Below are positions 22,669 through 29,866 of a stretch of 33,336 bases of DNA, piece after piece; position 1 is the first letter of the stretch; each line of letters begins with the position of its first letter. This stretch comes from Chloroflexota bacterium. GTDB taxonomy: Bacteria; Chloroflexota; Anaerolineae; CG2-30-64-16. The position numbers and the translations under genes are program-made. The DNA lies in assembly GCA_016876015.1 (NCBI GenBank), contig VGOD01000039.1, positions 1 to 33,336 of the forward strand, read 5' to 3'. The notes beneath the pieces were generated by a model that saw nothing but the letters and a program-made list of their open reading frames with translations, had not been told where the DNA came from and made no database searches.

Positions 22669-23895
22669 ATGCGTATGGCCATGACCGCTCCGCCGGAAGA
22701 CAGGCTCCTGTTGCTGTGCGCCCGCGTTTTCCCAGCGGCGGCCGAAATGGAGGCGTTGGCGCGACTGGTGCGCGAACCGCTCGCGTGGGATGCCATACTG
22801 ACCGGCGCGATCCGGCAAGGCATCTCCACACTGGTCTACCGCCATCTGCAGATGCTGGACGTTAGCGCTGCCATTCCTGCTGGGGTGATGGAGCAGCTGG
22901 CGCACATCGACCAGGTCACCCGGCTCCAGGTCATGCGGCAGCGATTCGAGGCGACTCGCCTGCTCGACCTGCTGCACGCTGCTGGCGTGCCGGTGATGCC
23001 CCTCAAGGGCCTGGCGCTGCGGGAGAGCATTTATCCCGATCCGGCGTTGCGCCCCAGCGGAGATATTGACTTGCTGGTCAGAGCAGAGCACGTCCGGCAG
23101 GCCGAGTCTGCGCTGCAGGCGCTCGGTTATCTCGCCGACGAAACCTACCGCCCTCGCGCCTGGTACCGCCCCGAGACCAGCCATCATTTGGTCCCCTACC
23201 GGTTGCCCGGCCGCGAAGTCCAGGTGGAAATCCACTGGGACCTGGCGCCATCGGAAGTTCATCTCCCTGTTGACGTCGAGGCCATCTGGGCGCGGGCAGT
23301 GGCCGGGCAACTGGCCGGGCGTCCCACCTGGAAGCTCGCTCCCGAGGACCTGCTGCTCCACCTGGCGCTGCACGCCTCCCTGTTCAGCCGATTCTTGACT
23401 CGGCTGCATCACCTGGTAGACGTCGCTGAAACGACGCGCCATTATGCGCAGCAGCTCGATTGGGGCCGGCTTGCGGAACGGGCGCGCCAGTGGGATGCGC
23501 AGCGGTACCTGTACCTGATCTTGCGCGTGGCCAATGAACTGTTGGGCTTGCCCGACGTGGATCAGGCGTGGGCGGACTTGCGGCCGGCAGGATTTCAAGA
23601 GGCGTTCGTGCCTGCGGTGCGACAACGCGTCCTGGCCATGGCCCGCCTCGAGACGCACGAGTGGACGACCGATTATCTGATGACCTATGCTCTCGCCCCG
23701 TCGGCCGGCGAGAAGTTGCGGGTGTTGTGGCAGGCTCTGTTCCCCTCCCGCGAACGGATGGCCCGGTTGTACAACCTGCCATCTGAATCACGATGGTTGG
23801 TCGGTCATTACCTGGTTCGCCCCTTCCAGTTGCTGGGCCGCTACGGCCGGCACGTGGCTCTCCTGACCCTCGCCGGTCGCCCTCGCTTCCTTTAG
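22669..23895 (+). CDS. MNT-fold nucleotidyltransferase family protein (NTP_transf_5), copy 2
   Basis: A 408-aa protein of the same PF14907-type family as 3326-4570, clearly diverged from it. The key segment is PLKGLALRESIYPDPALRPS followed by GDIDLLV (D-x-D metal site), then VEIHWDLAPSEVHLP and a helical C-terminus (APEDLLLHLALHASLFSRF). ATG 22669 is chosen; ATG 22675 and 22681 are equally possible, since no clear ribosome site exists. With the HprK-like kinase and PqqD proteins upstream it matches loci where these three families recur together. It may transfer a nucleotide to the peptide or to a sugar carrier; this is not established. Confidence 0.78.
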   Translation: MRMAMTAPPEDRLLLLCARVFPAAAEMEALARLVREPLAWDAILTGAIRQGISTLVYRHLQMLDVSAAIPAGVMEQLAHIDQVTRLQVMRQRFEATRLLDLLHAAGVPVMPLKGLALRESIYPDPALRPSGDIDLLVRAEHVRQAESALQALGYLADETYRPRAWYRPETSHHLVPYRLPGREVQVEIHWDLAPSEVHLPVDVEAIWARAVAGQLAGRPTWKLAPEDLLLHLALHASLFSRFLTRLHHLVDVAETTRHYAQQLDWGRLAERARQWDAQRYLYLILRVANELLGLPDVDQAWADLRPAGFQEAFVPAVRQRVLAMARLETHEWTTDYLMTYALAPSAGEKLRVLWQALFPSRERMARLYNLPSESRWLVGHYLVRPFQLLGRYGRHVALLTLAGRPRFL

Positions 23896-23922
23896 AACCA
23901 ATACGGTAAGATGAGGCTGCCA

Positions 23923-23953
23923 GAAACCCGTTTTCTCGGAGAAAACGGGTTTC
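23923..23953 (+). repeat. Perfect 14-bp hairpin after the MNT-protein gene
   Basis: GAAACCCGTTTTCT, a CGG loop and the exact complement. It lies 28 nt after a stop codon, so it could end transcription, but no T-run follows. Similar hairpins are scattered in related genomes as far as I recall, so a dispersed REP-like sequence is equally likely. Confidence 0.7.
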
Positions 23954-23987
23954 CTGCCCAGGCTCAACCCGGCAGTGAATCTCTGCC

Positions 23988-24749
23988 ATGACCGAATCCG
24001 AAACCATCGCCCACATCGCCCATGATCTGGCCGCGACTGGCGTGCGACCAGGAGGGCCGCTCCTGGTGCACTCGTCGCTGCGTTCCCTCGGCCACGTGCC
24101 GGCCGGGGCAGAGACGGTAGTCCGCGGGCTGCTGGAGGCGTTGGGGCCGGAGGGAACCCTGCTGATGCCCGCGCTGAGCTACGAGCGGGTGACGTCCAGC
24201 CAGCCGGTCTTCGACATCCGCCGCACACCGGGCAACGTCGGCGCCATCCCTGAGCACTTCCGCGCGCGGCCGGGCACGCCGCGCAGTATGCACCCCACCC
24301 ATTCGGTCTGCGCGGTGGGCCGGCTGGCGGAGCAGATGCTCAGAGATCACCGCCTGGACGACACCCCCGTCGGCCCCCACTCGCCGTTCCATCTGCTGCC
24401 TGAGTATCGCGGCCAGATCCTCATGTTGGGTTGCGGGCTGCGCCCCAACACCTCGCTGCACGGCATCGAGGAGCTGGTCGTCCCGCCTTATCTCTATGGC
24501 GAGCCGCTGACCTATCGGCTGGTGGATTGGGAAGGGAAGGCGCGGGAGAAGGTGTATCGGCGACACGGCTTCGCGGGTTGGATGCAACGCTACGACCGCG
24601 TGGCTCCGGTGCTCGACAGCCGCGGGTTGCGCCGCGGCCGCGTGCTCCAGGCAGAGGCATACCTGATCGAGGCGTCAGCCCTGTGGGAGTCAGCGTTGGC
24701 TGCGCTGCGCCGCGATCCGCTCTATTTCGTGGACAGGATCGAGCCGTAG
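23988..24749 (+). CDS. AAC(3)-family N-acetyltransferase
   Basis: A 253-aa member of the antibiotic N-acetyltransferase family (PF02522, YokD/AAC(3)). Visible motifs: LLVHSSLRSLG near the N-terminus, GTLLMPALSYE, PRSMHPTHSVCAVG (the conserved His region), and LGCGLRPNTSLHGIEE. Members acetylate the 3-amino group of aminoglycosides or, in exopolysaccharide loci, amino-sugar substrates with acetyl-CoA. Near a polysaccharide and peptide locus, a role in modifying a sugar or peptide amine is as likely as resistance. It starts 92 nt after the MNT-family gene and faces the convergent DUF4432 gene. The 70-bp gap after it has only a short TCCGCGTAATCCGTG repeat scrap. Confidence 0.85.
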   Translation: MTESETIAHIAHDLAATGVRPGGPLLVHSSLRSLGHVPAGAETVVRGLLEALGPEGTLLMPALSYERVTSSQPVFDIRRTPGNVGAIPEHFRARPGTPRSMHPTHSVCAVGRLAEQMLRDHRLDDTPVGPHSPFHLLPEYRGQILMLGCGLRPNTSLHGIEELVVPPYLYGEPLTYRLVDWEGKAREKVYRRHGFAGWMQRYDRVAPVLDSRGLRRGRVLQAEAYLIEASALWESALAALRRDPLYFVDRIEP

Positions 24750-24819
24750 AAGCAGGTTCGTGCAGTTCCGCGTAATCCGTGCAATTCGTGACCAGACCGT
24801 TCTGCCGGGCCGCGTTGGC

Positions 24820-25902
24820 CTACAGAATCTCCTCGATCTTCGCCTGCATCTGTTGCGCCTCGTCCGCCGAAAGATAGCCCATCCTCATATCGAACCGCGC
24901 CACCGCGTCGGCCGCCAGCGAGCGGACGTTGCCCTTGGCCTTCTCCGCGTGGTAGCCCTCCGGCTCGGCGGTGGCGGGCAGACACATGCCCAGCGTGTCC
25001 TGGTCGGCCGTGCGCGAGATCCAGCGGATGCCGTGGTTCAGTTCGTCGGGCCGGTGCGCGATGTAGTCGGCTGTGCCATCGGGGTGCAGGTGCATGGTAT
25101 GCGCCCAACCGGTCGGGTCAGCCGCGTAGTCCACAAAGAAGACCACCTCTGGGTCGAACGCCAGGCCGGGCTTCAGGACGTTGTGCCGCTCCGGGTGCTC
25201 GGTCAGTTCGGCCAGGAATTCGGCATAGCCGGGCAGCGGCTTGACGTGCGACGGGATGCTCTTGCGCACGCGCACGGTTTGCGGCGTGCACGCGGCGGAG
25301 TAGATCAGCCGGCCGTTGTCAACGGGCCGGAAGTTGGCGTGCGCCAGGTACATCAGGTCCATCGGCGTGCCCTTGAGATTGCAGATAGAGATAGAGACAG
25401 AGAAGAGAGAAGAGCCAGCGTAGAGGCGAACCTCAGGCGTGGCGACGTAGTGGTCGTTGAAGAAGACGATGTGTTCATAGTCGCCGCTCAGGCCGATATA
25501 CTCGCCGTGCGCATCAGCGCCCAGGATCACCCACGCCTTCTGATAGGGTGCGTTGGGCAGCTCGCCGTGCAGCGGGTGGGTATCTGGCCCGGTCGGGACT
25601 CCCATCGCGGTCGCGCCGCAGTGCAACAGGAATCCGCCATAGGTCTCCAGATAGACGCGCGTGGGTCGCGGCTCGCGAAACGGCGTCCGCATGGCCAGTT
25701 CACGGCCGCCGAACTGCACCGACCAGATCTGCTGTCCCTGGTAGGGCAGCATAACGAGCTGGCCGAGTTCATTCTTGAGACGCAGGCCCGCCACGCCGCT
25801 GTCGTAGCGCCAAACGCTCGCGCTGAGCGGGCCGTTTTCGACCAGCACGCGCTCCTTCTCGCCGAAGAGACGCTGTTGCAGGTGAACGGTGGTTTGAGAC
25901 AT
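24820..25902 (-). CDS. DUF4432 family protein (aldose-epimerase-like fold)
   Basis: A 360-aa protein. ATG 25902 is used because GGAG lies about 8 nt upstream and the family begins close to it; the frame continues upstream for 40 codons without support. Motifs in order: PYQGQQIWSVQFGGREL, YGGFLLHCGATAMG, HPLHGELPNAPY, MYLAHANFRPVDNG and HLHPDGTADYIAHRPDELN. The HGELPNAPY and AHANFRP histidines fit the galactose mutarotase superfamily active site. DUF4432 proteins usually sit in sugar catabolic operons and probably interconvert anomers or epimers. It is 37 nt downstream of a FGGY kinase on the same strand, so the two likely act on the same sugar. Confidence 0.85.
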   Translation of the reverse strand: MSQTTVHLQQRLFGEKERVLVENGPLSASVWRYDSGVAGLRLKNELGQLVMLPYQGQQIWSVQFGGRELAMRTPFREPRPTRVYLETYGGFLLHCGATAMGVPTGPDTHPLHGELPNAPYQKAWVILGADAHGEYIGLSGDYEHIVFFNDHYVATPEVRLYAGSSLFSVSISICNLKGTPMDLMYLAHANFRPVDNGRLIYSAACTPQTVRVRKSIPSHVKPLPGYAEFLAELTEHPERHNVLKPGLAFDPEVVFFVDYAADPTGWAHTMHLHPDGTADYIAHRPDELNHGIRWISRTADQDTLGMCLPATAEPEGYHAEKAKGNVRSLAADAVARFDMRMGYLSADEAQQMQAKIEEIL

Positions 25903-25939
25903 AAAGGGGCTCCTTGAGACGAAATGCGAAAGAGATTCA

Positions 25940-27481
25940 TCAGCCGCTGAGCGCGGCCAACCTGCCGAAGACCCCCTCCAACGCCCGGTAAGTCTCCGCA
26001 TAGAGCGTGACCATCTGTTCATAGCGCGTCATCGTTGGCGGATCGGGTACTTCGGCCTCCCGCGCGGGGATGAGCCGGCCGGCCACGCTGAAATCGTCGT
26101 AGATGCCCACGCCGACGCCACCGGCGATGGCCGCACCCAGCGAGGTGGCTTCGGCGGTCAGCGCGGGCAGCAGGATCGGCAGGCCGAGCGCATCGGCCAT
26201 GATCTGCCGCCAGAGCGCGCTCCTGGCTCCGCCGCCGATCAGACGCAGGCCGGCCACCCGCGCGCCTTGCTCGCGCAACGCGTCCAGGATCAGGCGCAGA
26301 TGAAACGCCACGCCTTCGAGGGTCGCACGTGCGGCTTCGGCCCGGCCATGCGACATCGCCAGCCCGACGAAAGCGCCGCGGGCTGCGGGATTCCAGTAGG
26401 GCGCGCGCTCGCCCAGCAGATGGGGCAGGAAGAGCAAGCCGCCAGCGCCAGGAGGCACGCGGGCCGCCAGGGCATCCAGCTCGCCGAAAGTCTTCGCCGT
26501 CCCCTCCCCGGCCAGCAACCCGACCAGCCAATCGTAGGCCCCGCCGGCCGCTTGCATATTGCCGAGGGTGAAATAGAGCTGGGGGTGCAGGTGCGCCATG
26601 GTGATGGTGCGCTGCGCGGGATCCACCAGCGGTTCGGCCGCGCTCAAGGCCATCCACGCCGACGAGCCGATATAGGCATAGGCGTCCCCTTCAGCCACCG
26701 CGCCGGCGCCAACCGTCGCGCACGCGCCATCTCCGCCGCCGATCACCACCGGCGTGCCTGCCAGCAGCCCTGTGGCTGCGGCCGCCGCGGGCGTCACGCG
26801 GCCGATGACCGCGGTCGAGGGGTGCAGGTCGGGCAATAGCTCCTCTGACAGGCCGATGGCCGCGATCATCTCCGACGCCCAGCGCCGGCCGGTGATGTCG
26901 AGCAGCTGCGTGCCCGATGCGTCGGAGTAGTCGCTGGCCATCACGCCGGTCAGCAGGTACGCGGCGTAGTCCTTGACGTGCAGCGCCTTGTATGCACGGC
27001 GATAGACGTCCGGCTGGTGATCCTTCACCCACAGCAGCTTGGCGGCCGTGTAGGCGGGGCTGGCGCGCAACCCGGTCAGGCGATAGATCGTCTCCGCGCC
27101 GCAGACGCGACAGATGAATTCCGACTGGGCGGTGGCCCGCTGGTCCGCCCAGATGATGCACGGCCGGAGCGGCTGACCGTGGGCATCCACCAGGAGCGCG
27201 CCTTGCATCGTGCCGCTGAAGCTGACCGCGGCTATCGCGCCGGCCGCGACGCCGGCCTGATCCAGCAGCCGCCGCATGCCGCCGAACACCGCGGTTTGCC
27301 AGTCGTCCGGGTCTTGTTCGGCCCAAGAGCCGGCGGCCCCCTGCGAATTGGGCCGCGGGTACGCGGTGGGGTATGCCTCGAATGCGGCAGCGCGCACTGC
27401 GCCGCTGGCCGCGTCGAAAAGCGTGGCCTTGTCGCCGGTGGTGCCCAGGTCGTGGGCCAGGATGTAGATGGGTATAGACAT
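25940..27481 (-). CDS. FGGY-family carbohydrate kinase (xylulokinase-like)
   Basis: A 513-aa sugar kinase starting at ATG 27481. N-terminal domain: LAHDLGTTGDKATLFDA (phosphate loop), SFSGTMQGALLVD and IIWADQRA. C-terminal domain: GGGDGACATVGAGAV, FLPHLLGERAPYWNPAARG and LRLIGGGARSALWRQIMAD, followed by EATSLGAAIAGGVGVG. These fit xylulokinase (XylB) and its close relatives; the exact sugar (xylulose, a polyol or a deoxysugar) cannot be fixed. FGGY kinases phosphorylate the sugar after isomerisation. It is first of a two-gene unit with DUF4432. No isomerase, transporter or regulator for it is in the window. Confidence 0.9.
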   Translation of the reverse strand: MSIPIYILAHDLGTTGDKATLFDAASGAVRAAAFEAYPTAYPRPNSQGAAGSWAEQDPDDWQTAVFGGMRRLLDQAGVAAGAIAAVSFSGTMQGALLVDAHGQPLRPCIIWADQRATAQSEFICRVCGAETIYRLTGLRASPAYTAAKLLWVKDHQPDVYRRAYKALHVKDYAAYLLTGVMASDYSDASGTQLLDITGRRWASEMIAAIGLSEELLPDLHPSTAVIGRVTPAAAAATGLLAGTPVVIGGGDGACATVGAGAVAEGDAYAYIGSSAWMALSAAEPLVDPAQRTITMAHLHPQLYFTLGNMQAAGGAYDWLVGLLAGEGTAKTFGELDALAARVPPGAGGLLFLPHLLGERAPYWNPAARGAFVGLAMSHGRAEAARATLEGVAFHLRLILDALREQGARVAGLRLIGGGARSALWRQIMADALGLPILLPALTAEATSLGAAIAGGVGVGIYDDFSVAGRLIPAREAEVPDPPTMTRYEQMVTLYAETYRALEGVFGRLAALSG

Positions 27482-27555
27482 GACGGTATGCGATGTAGTT
27501 ATCTGACGTTCAGTGTTCAACCGCTATAGATTCCTCTCCTGAGACTCGGCGCAAT

Positions 27556-27768
27556 TTAGGCATAGGCGGCTACCTCGAAGGTTGTCAGCAAAGGTCGCGT
27601 GACCTCAGGGAGAGGGAACTCTTCAAGATACAATTCGGTTGCCTCTTTGAGATTGGCAACGGCTTCCTCAACTGTATAGCCCTGACTAACTGTTCCAACC
27701 TCAGGACATTCTGCTACGTATAGATCTTCCTCTTTGTGAAGAACTGCGGTTAAGATCTGTCTTGTCAT
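27556..27768 (-). CDS. hicB: HicB-family antitoxin-like protein, orphan
   Basis: A 70-aa HicB-type protein: LTAVLHKEEDLYVAECPEVG, then SQGYTVEEAVANLKEATEL and YLEEFPLPE. This is the partial RNase H-like fold of HicB without a DNA-binding tail. HicB normally neutralises the mRNA-cutting toxin HicA, but no HicA-like frame is found on either side. A repeat element (27769-27886) ends directly against the start codon and stands where hicA or the native promoter should be. The ribosome site is weak (GAAAAG). It lies just outside the attC array and has no attC of its own. It may be an orphan antitoxin or a remnant. Confidence 0.82.
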   Translation of the reverse strand: MTRQILTAVLHKEEDLYVAECPEVGTVSQGYTVEEAVANLKEATELYLEEFPLPEVTRPLLTTFEVAAYA

Positions 27769-27886
27769 TTTCGACGTATCTTTTCAATAAGTGGGGGCCG
27801 ACGGGGGTCGCAGACCCCCTGAAAGCAGGCTCGTAGGCGGTCTGTGACCGCCGTTTCCCCGGATTATTGAGAGGATACTTTTCGAC
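27769..27886 (-). repeat. 118-bp MITE-like element abutting hicB
   Basis: The ends are inverted repeats: GTATCTTTTCAATAAGTGGGG on the left (27776-27796) and its imperfect complement beginning CCCCGGATTATTGAGAGGAT on the right (27857 on). TTTCGAC occurs at both outer edges. Two hairpins lie inside, GGGGGTCGCAGACCCCC and GGCGGTCTGTGACCGCC. No coding content. The left end is the base next to the hicB ATG. Confidence 0.75.
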
Positions 27887-27938
27887 GCCTCCAGTCACCA
27901 TTGTAGCGACAACACGTCCCTTTGGCAAGCCGAATGTC

Positions 27939-28034
27939 AGATGACGCCAGAGCCCCGCCTAGCGGCGGACGAATCGAAAGTACCTTTCAATTGCCAGCCG
28001 CCCCGCCGTTGTCGTGGGGCGTGTGTTCCCAGAC
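27939..28034 (-). other. attC site 1 (last cassette of the array)
   Basis: About 96 bp. On the - strand it opens GTCTGGGAAC-ACACGCCCC, and the arm ACGACAACGGCGG pairs with CCGCCGCTAGGCGGGG. It ends GGCGTCATCTG, with GTC instead of the invariant GTT, so this terminal core is degraded. It follows the toxin gene at 28058. The array stops here. Confidence 0.78.
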
Positions 28035-28057
28035 GCGCATCTGGTCAGATGGTTCCC

Positions 28058-28321
28058 CTACGAGAAGAAACGCTCATAGGTGTCGTGCCGACCAATCCAA
28101 AACCAAGTGACCGTGTCGCCCTCAAAGATGCCGACGGCGCGATAGCCGCGCGTTACTCTTACCGACCAGATATTTTCTTCGCGATTGATACATTCAAAGT
28201 GCAAAGAGGGGTGATAGGGATTTTTTGCCCACAAGCGGTATGCTTTTCTCGCACTGCGTTTGACAGTTTCATCCAGACGCGCGTAGGCAGACCAAAAAGA
28301 GGGTAGGGTTGCGGAGTTCAT
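28058..28321 (-). CDS. ParE/HigB-like toxin (cassette gene)
   Basis: An 87-aa basic protein. Family pattern: SFWSAYARLDETVKRSARKA, NPYHPSLHFECI, NIWSVRVTRGYRAVG and TWFWIGRHDTYERFF. This is a RelE/ParE-fold toxin family; the C-terminal WIG-x-H-x-x-Y segment is its hallmark. It overlaps the upstream antitoxin by 4 nt (ATGA), so the two are coupled. It is close kin to the toxin at 29612 in another cassette (same FW-x-x-Y, HPSL, WSVRV, YRA and WFWIG words). The stop lies about 23 nt before attC site 1, as expected for a cassette gene. Target (gyrase or ribosomal mRNA) is not known. Confidence 0.85.
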   Translation of the reverse strand: MNSATLPSFWSAYARLDETVKRSARKAYRLWAKNPYHPSLHFECINREENIWSVRVTRGYRAVGIFEGDTVTWFWIGRHDTYERFFS

Positions 28322-28548
28322 AGTTGGTCATAGTCCATCGGTTTGGCGAGACCTTGAGCAATTTCCTGCTTGGCGCGTCGTGCGGCGGCGACAAGTTGCG
28401 GCTGCGTTCTCTTGAAGAGGGCGTCCCATTGCAATTCATCTTGCAGGTCTTCAAGATACTCGCGGAGATGTTCAACTACTTGCCCTTGCGCGGGTTCTGG
28501 CAAAGACTCCATCATTTTTGTCACTGTGGCAATTGCTGTGGATGACAT
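28318..28548 (-). CDS. Antitoxin-like partner of the ParE-type toxin (cassette gene)
   Basis: A 76-aa acidic helical protein. ATG 28548 has GGAGAG about 8 nt upstream; upstream codons belong to attC site 2. It reads ESLPEPAQGQVVEHLREY, then EDLQDELQWDALFKRTQ and AAARRAKQEIAQGLAKPMDY. This layout, a short N-terminal part and a C-terminal helix ending in a PMDY-like tail, is a common partner of the toxin family downstream. No DNA-binding motif is obvious, so autoregulation cannot be read from sequence. Confidence 0.8.
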   Translation of the reverse strand: MSSTAIATVTKMMESLPEPAQGQVVEHLREYLEDLQDELQWDALFKRTQPQLVAAARRAKQEIAQGLAKPMDYDQL

Positions 28549-28625
28549 ATTTAGACTCTCCTTCTTGCCGTAAGTATATCTTCGTTCCCTCACAGTCAAG
28601 CGCGATGTCCGACTTGCAACGGCGT

Positions 28626-28684
28626 GTCTGGGAACGCCACAGCCTTGCGCCGTTGGCATGGTCGCAAGGCGAGTGTTTCACGCC
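28626..28684 (-). other. attC site 2
   Basis: 59 bp, the shortest site. On the - strand: GGCGTGAAAC-ACT, arm CGCCTTGCG, a loop of about 13 nt, arm CGCAAGGC, then TGTGGCGTTCCCAGAC. The arms GCCTTGCG and CGCAAGGC are exact complements. The same arms recur in site 4. The bases after G-TT (CCCAGAC) are the complement of the GTCTGGG that opens site 1. Confidence 0.85.
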
Positions 28685-28962
28685 GTCTGTGGCATAGTCT
28701 TCATCTGTTCCAGGACTTTCTCCTGTAGCCAATCATTGACGAGTGTCTTGGATGGTACCTTCTTTGCTCTGGCAATCGCGGTTACTCTTTCAGCCAAGTC
28801 TTCATCAATGGCAAAGAGATGAGTTCTTCTCTTGATGTCAACGTCGAAATGAACTTCAGGCATATCATCCCAATACTCACCCATGTCGTGAGTATCGAAG
28901 AACTCTACCAGCTTGTCAAGAGAAGTGAATTTGGGCATAGGTCTGGATCTACTTTCTGCCAT
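28678..28962 (-). CDS. brnA: BrnA/CopG-type antitoxin (cassette gene)
   Basis: A 94-aa protein. ATG 28962 has GGAGGC directly upstream; it overlaps the BrnT gene by 14 nt. It reads PKFTSLDKLVEFFDTHDMG, EYWDDMPEVHFDVDIKRRT and FAIDEDLAERVTAIARAKKV, then PSKTLVNDWLQEKVLEQMK. The F-D-T-H-D-x-x-x-Y-W-D start and the ribbon-helix-helix-like C-terminal part are those of CopG-type antitoxins paired with BrnT. It probably binds DNA and represses its own operon (known for BrnA). The stop lies inside attC site 2, so its last two or three residues are encoded by the recombination site. Confidence 0.86.
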   Translation of the reverse strand: MAESRSRPMPKFTSLDKLVEFFDTHDMGEYWDDMPEVHFDVDIKRRTHLFAIDEDLAERVTAIARAKKVPSKTLVNDWLQEKVLEQMKTMPQTA

Positions 28963-29233
28963 ATTGCCTCCGTTCTTTTGTCTCCATATCTCTGGCACTC
29001 AAAATCAGCGCCTCGTTGGTCCGTTTGTAGATGAACAAGACCGCCAAGTATCTCCCTGCTTCCGTCTGACCCAGTGCCAGATAGACATCCTCCCCTTCTC
29101 TTTCTCCCTTCTCAACGAATCGAATCTTGGGCTTATCGTTGAAGATGTCTTCTACTTCGTAGGTCTCAACGCCGTGTTTGGAAGCGAGTTTGTCTACCAC
29201 ATCTCTGAGCCAAATGATTCCTTCGATTCTCAT
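28949..29233 (-). CDS. brnT: BrnT-like RNase toxin (DUF497, cassette gene)
   Basis: A 94-aa protein with DUF497 features: WLRDVVDKLASKHGVETYEV, EDIFNDKPKIRFVEKGEREG, EDVYLALGQTEAGRYLAVLF and the C-terminal LILSARDMETKERRQY, which is the BrnT signature (ARDM...ER..Y). BrnT is a RelE-fold ribonuclease. Toxin first and antitoxin second is the usual order for this family and the reverse of the other cassettes here. The cassette opens at TTTCACGCC (29272 down), about 40 nt before the ATG, so the promoter must be inside that short leader or supplied from upstream cassettes. Confidence 0.87.
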   Translation of the reverse strand: MRIEGIIWLRDVVDKLASKHGVETYEVEDIFNDKPKIRFVEKGEREGEDVYLALGQTEAGRYLAVLFIYKRTNEALILSARDMETKERRQYGRK

Positions 29234-29263
29234 CTACTCTCCGTGTGGCTGTGTAAATGTGAT

Positions 29264-29422
29264 GGCGTGAAACGCAAAGCGGGCTACCGTGCCGCGCACG
29301 TGACCCACATCCTCCCAGGCGCACTGCTCGATTCACACGACCACACAGGCTCCCAGGCGCACTGCTCGATTCACACGACCACAGGTCCGCGCGGCATGGT
29401 CAGCCCGCGGGTGTTGACAGCC
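29264..29422 (-). other. attC site 3 (of gene-less cassette, copy 1)
   Basis: 159 bp. On the - strand: GGCTGTCAAC-ACCCGCGGG, arm GCGGGCTGACCATGCCGCGCG, central part, arm CGCGGCACGGTAGCCCGC, end GCGTTTCACGCC. The arms pair with one unpaired base, as in attC hairpins. The central part has a tandem duplication of about 33 bp (GGCGCACTGCTCGATTCACA appears twice on the + strand) that the second copy lacks. Confidence 0.85.
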
Positions 29423-29505
29423 GGGCTTGGGGATCCACGGCGCGCGAAATGCCGCCAACTCTGCTGCCGCCGCCAACTCTCACTCTCGGAAGGCCTGGCC
29501 GTCAA
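29274..29505 (-). mobile_element. Cassette without a gene, copy 1
   Basis: 232 bp: 83 bp of leader (29423-29505) and attC site 3. No supported open frame. It opens TTGACGGCC after the G of the upstream site and its attC opens GGCTGTCAAC, complementary in 9 of 10 bases. The leader is nearly identical to 33230-33312 (copy 2). Content such as CCGCCAACTCTGCTGCCGCC shows no recognised promoter or RNA. Confidence 0.8.
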
Positions 29506-29595
29506 CGCCGTAGCACGCCGCAACGGCGGACGAATCGAAAGCACCTTCCAATCGCGCACCGCCCCGCCGTTGTCGTGGGGCGTGTGTTCTGCGTT
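29497..29595 (-). other. attC site 4
   Basis: 99 bp. On the - strand: ACGCAGAAC-ACACGCCCC, arm ACGACAACGGCGG, central part with GGTGCTTTCGATTCG, arm CCGCCGTTGCGGCGTG, end ACGGCGTTGACGGCC. Outer parts are nearly the same as in site 1 (GAAAG and TTCGATTCGTCCGCCG shared), so the two sites share recent ancestry. Confidence 0.85.
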
Positions 29596-29611
29596 CGTGC
29601 GCCTTGTGAAC

Positions 29612-29866
29612 TCATCCAAACTCGTGGTCGTATTCTGCGTGTGTTCCAATCCAGAACCAGAGTAGTCCCTCTTGAATTTCTACAGCCGCCGCGCGATATC
29701 TGAGACCAACTCTCACCGACCAATACTTGCCCACTTTTTTGAGTTGTAACGAGGGATGCCGCGGATTCGTCTTGAGCAATTTGTAATTCTTATCCGCCAA
29801 TTCCTGAATGGGTGGCGGTAATCTGTCGTACAATTCCCAAAACGAGGGCGAGGTGAAGTGCGTCAT
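29612..29866 (-). CDS. ParE/HigB-like toxin (cassette gene)
   Basis: An 84-aa basic protein: HFTSPSFWELYDRLPPPIQE, then NPRHPSLQLKKVGKYWSVRV, LRYRAAAVEIQEG and LLWFWIGTHAEYDHEF. It belongs to the same RelE/ParE-fold family as the toxin at 28058; words shared in order are FW-x-x-Y, HPSL, WSVRV, YRA and WFWIG-x-H. The two are in different cassettes with different antitoxins, so they are relatives rather than a recent duplicate. The ATG overlaps the antitoxin stop by 4 nt. The stop is 17 nt from attC site 4. Confidence 0.85.
   Translation of the reverse strand: MTHFTSPSFWELYDRLPPPIQELADKNYKLLKTNPRHPSLQLKKVGKYWSVRVGLRYRAAAVEIQEGLLWFWIGTHAEYDHEFG

Noticed and set aside
22442-22669. 75-aa gene after the C25 peptidase
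   Set aside because: The start overlaps the C25 stop, but most of the frame is repeat hairpin sequence and matches no family.
23923-23953. Confident rho-independent terminator
   Set aside because: The stem is perfect but no T-run follows; kept only as a hairpin repeat.
23988-24749. Aminoglycoside resistance gene as a firm call
   Set aside because: The family also acts on other amines; nothing else here suggests resistance.
24760-25917. 385-codon open frame on the + strand
   Set aside because: Antisense shadow of the DUF4432 gene, which has recognised motifs and a ribosome site.
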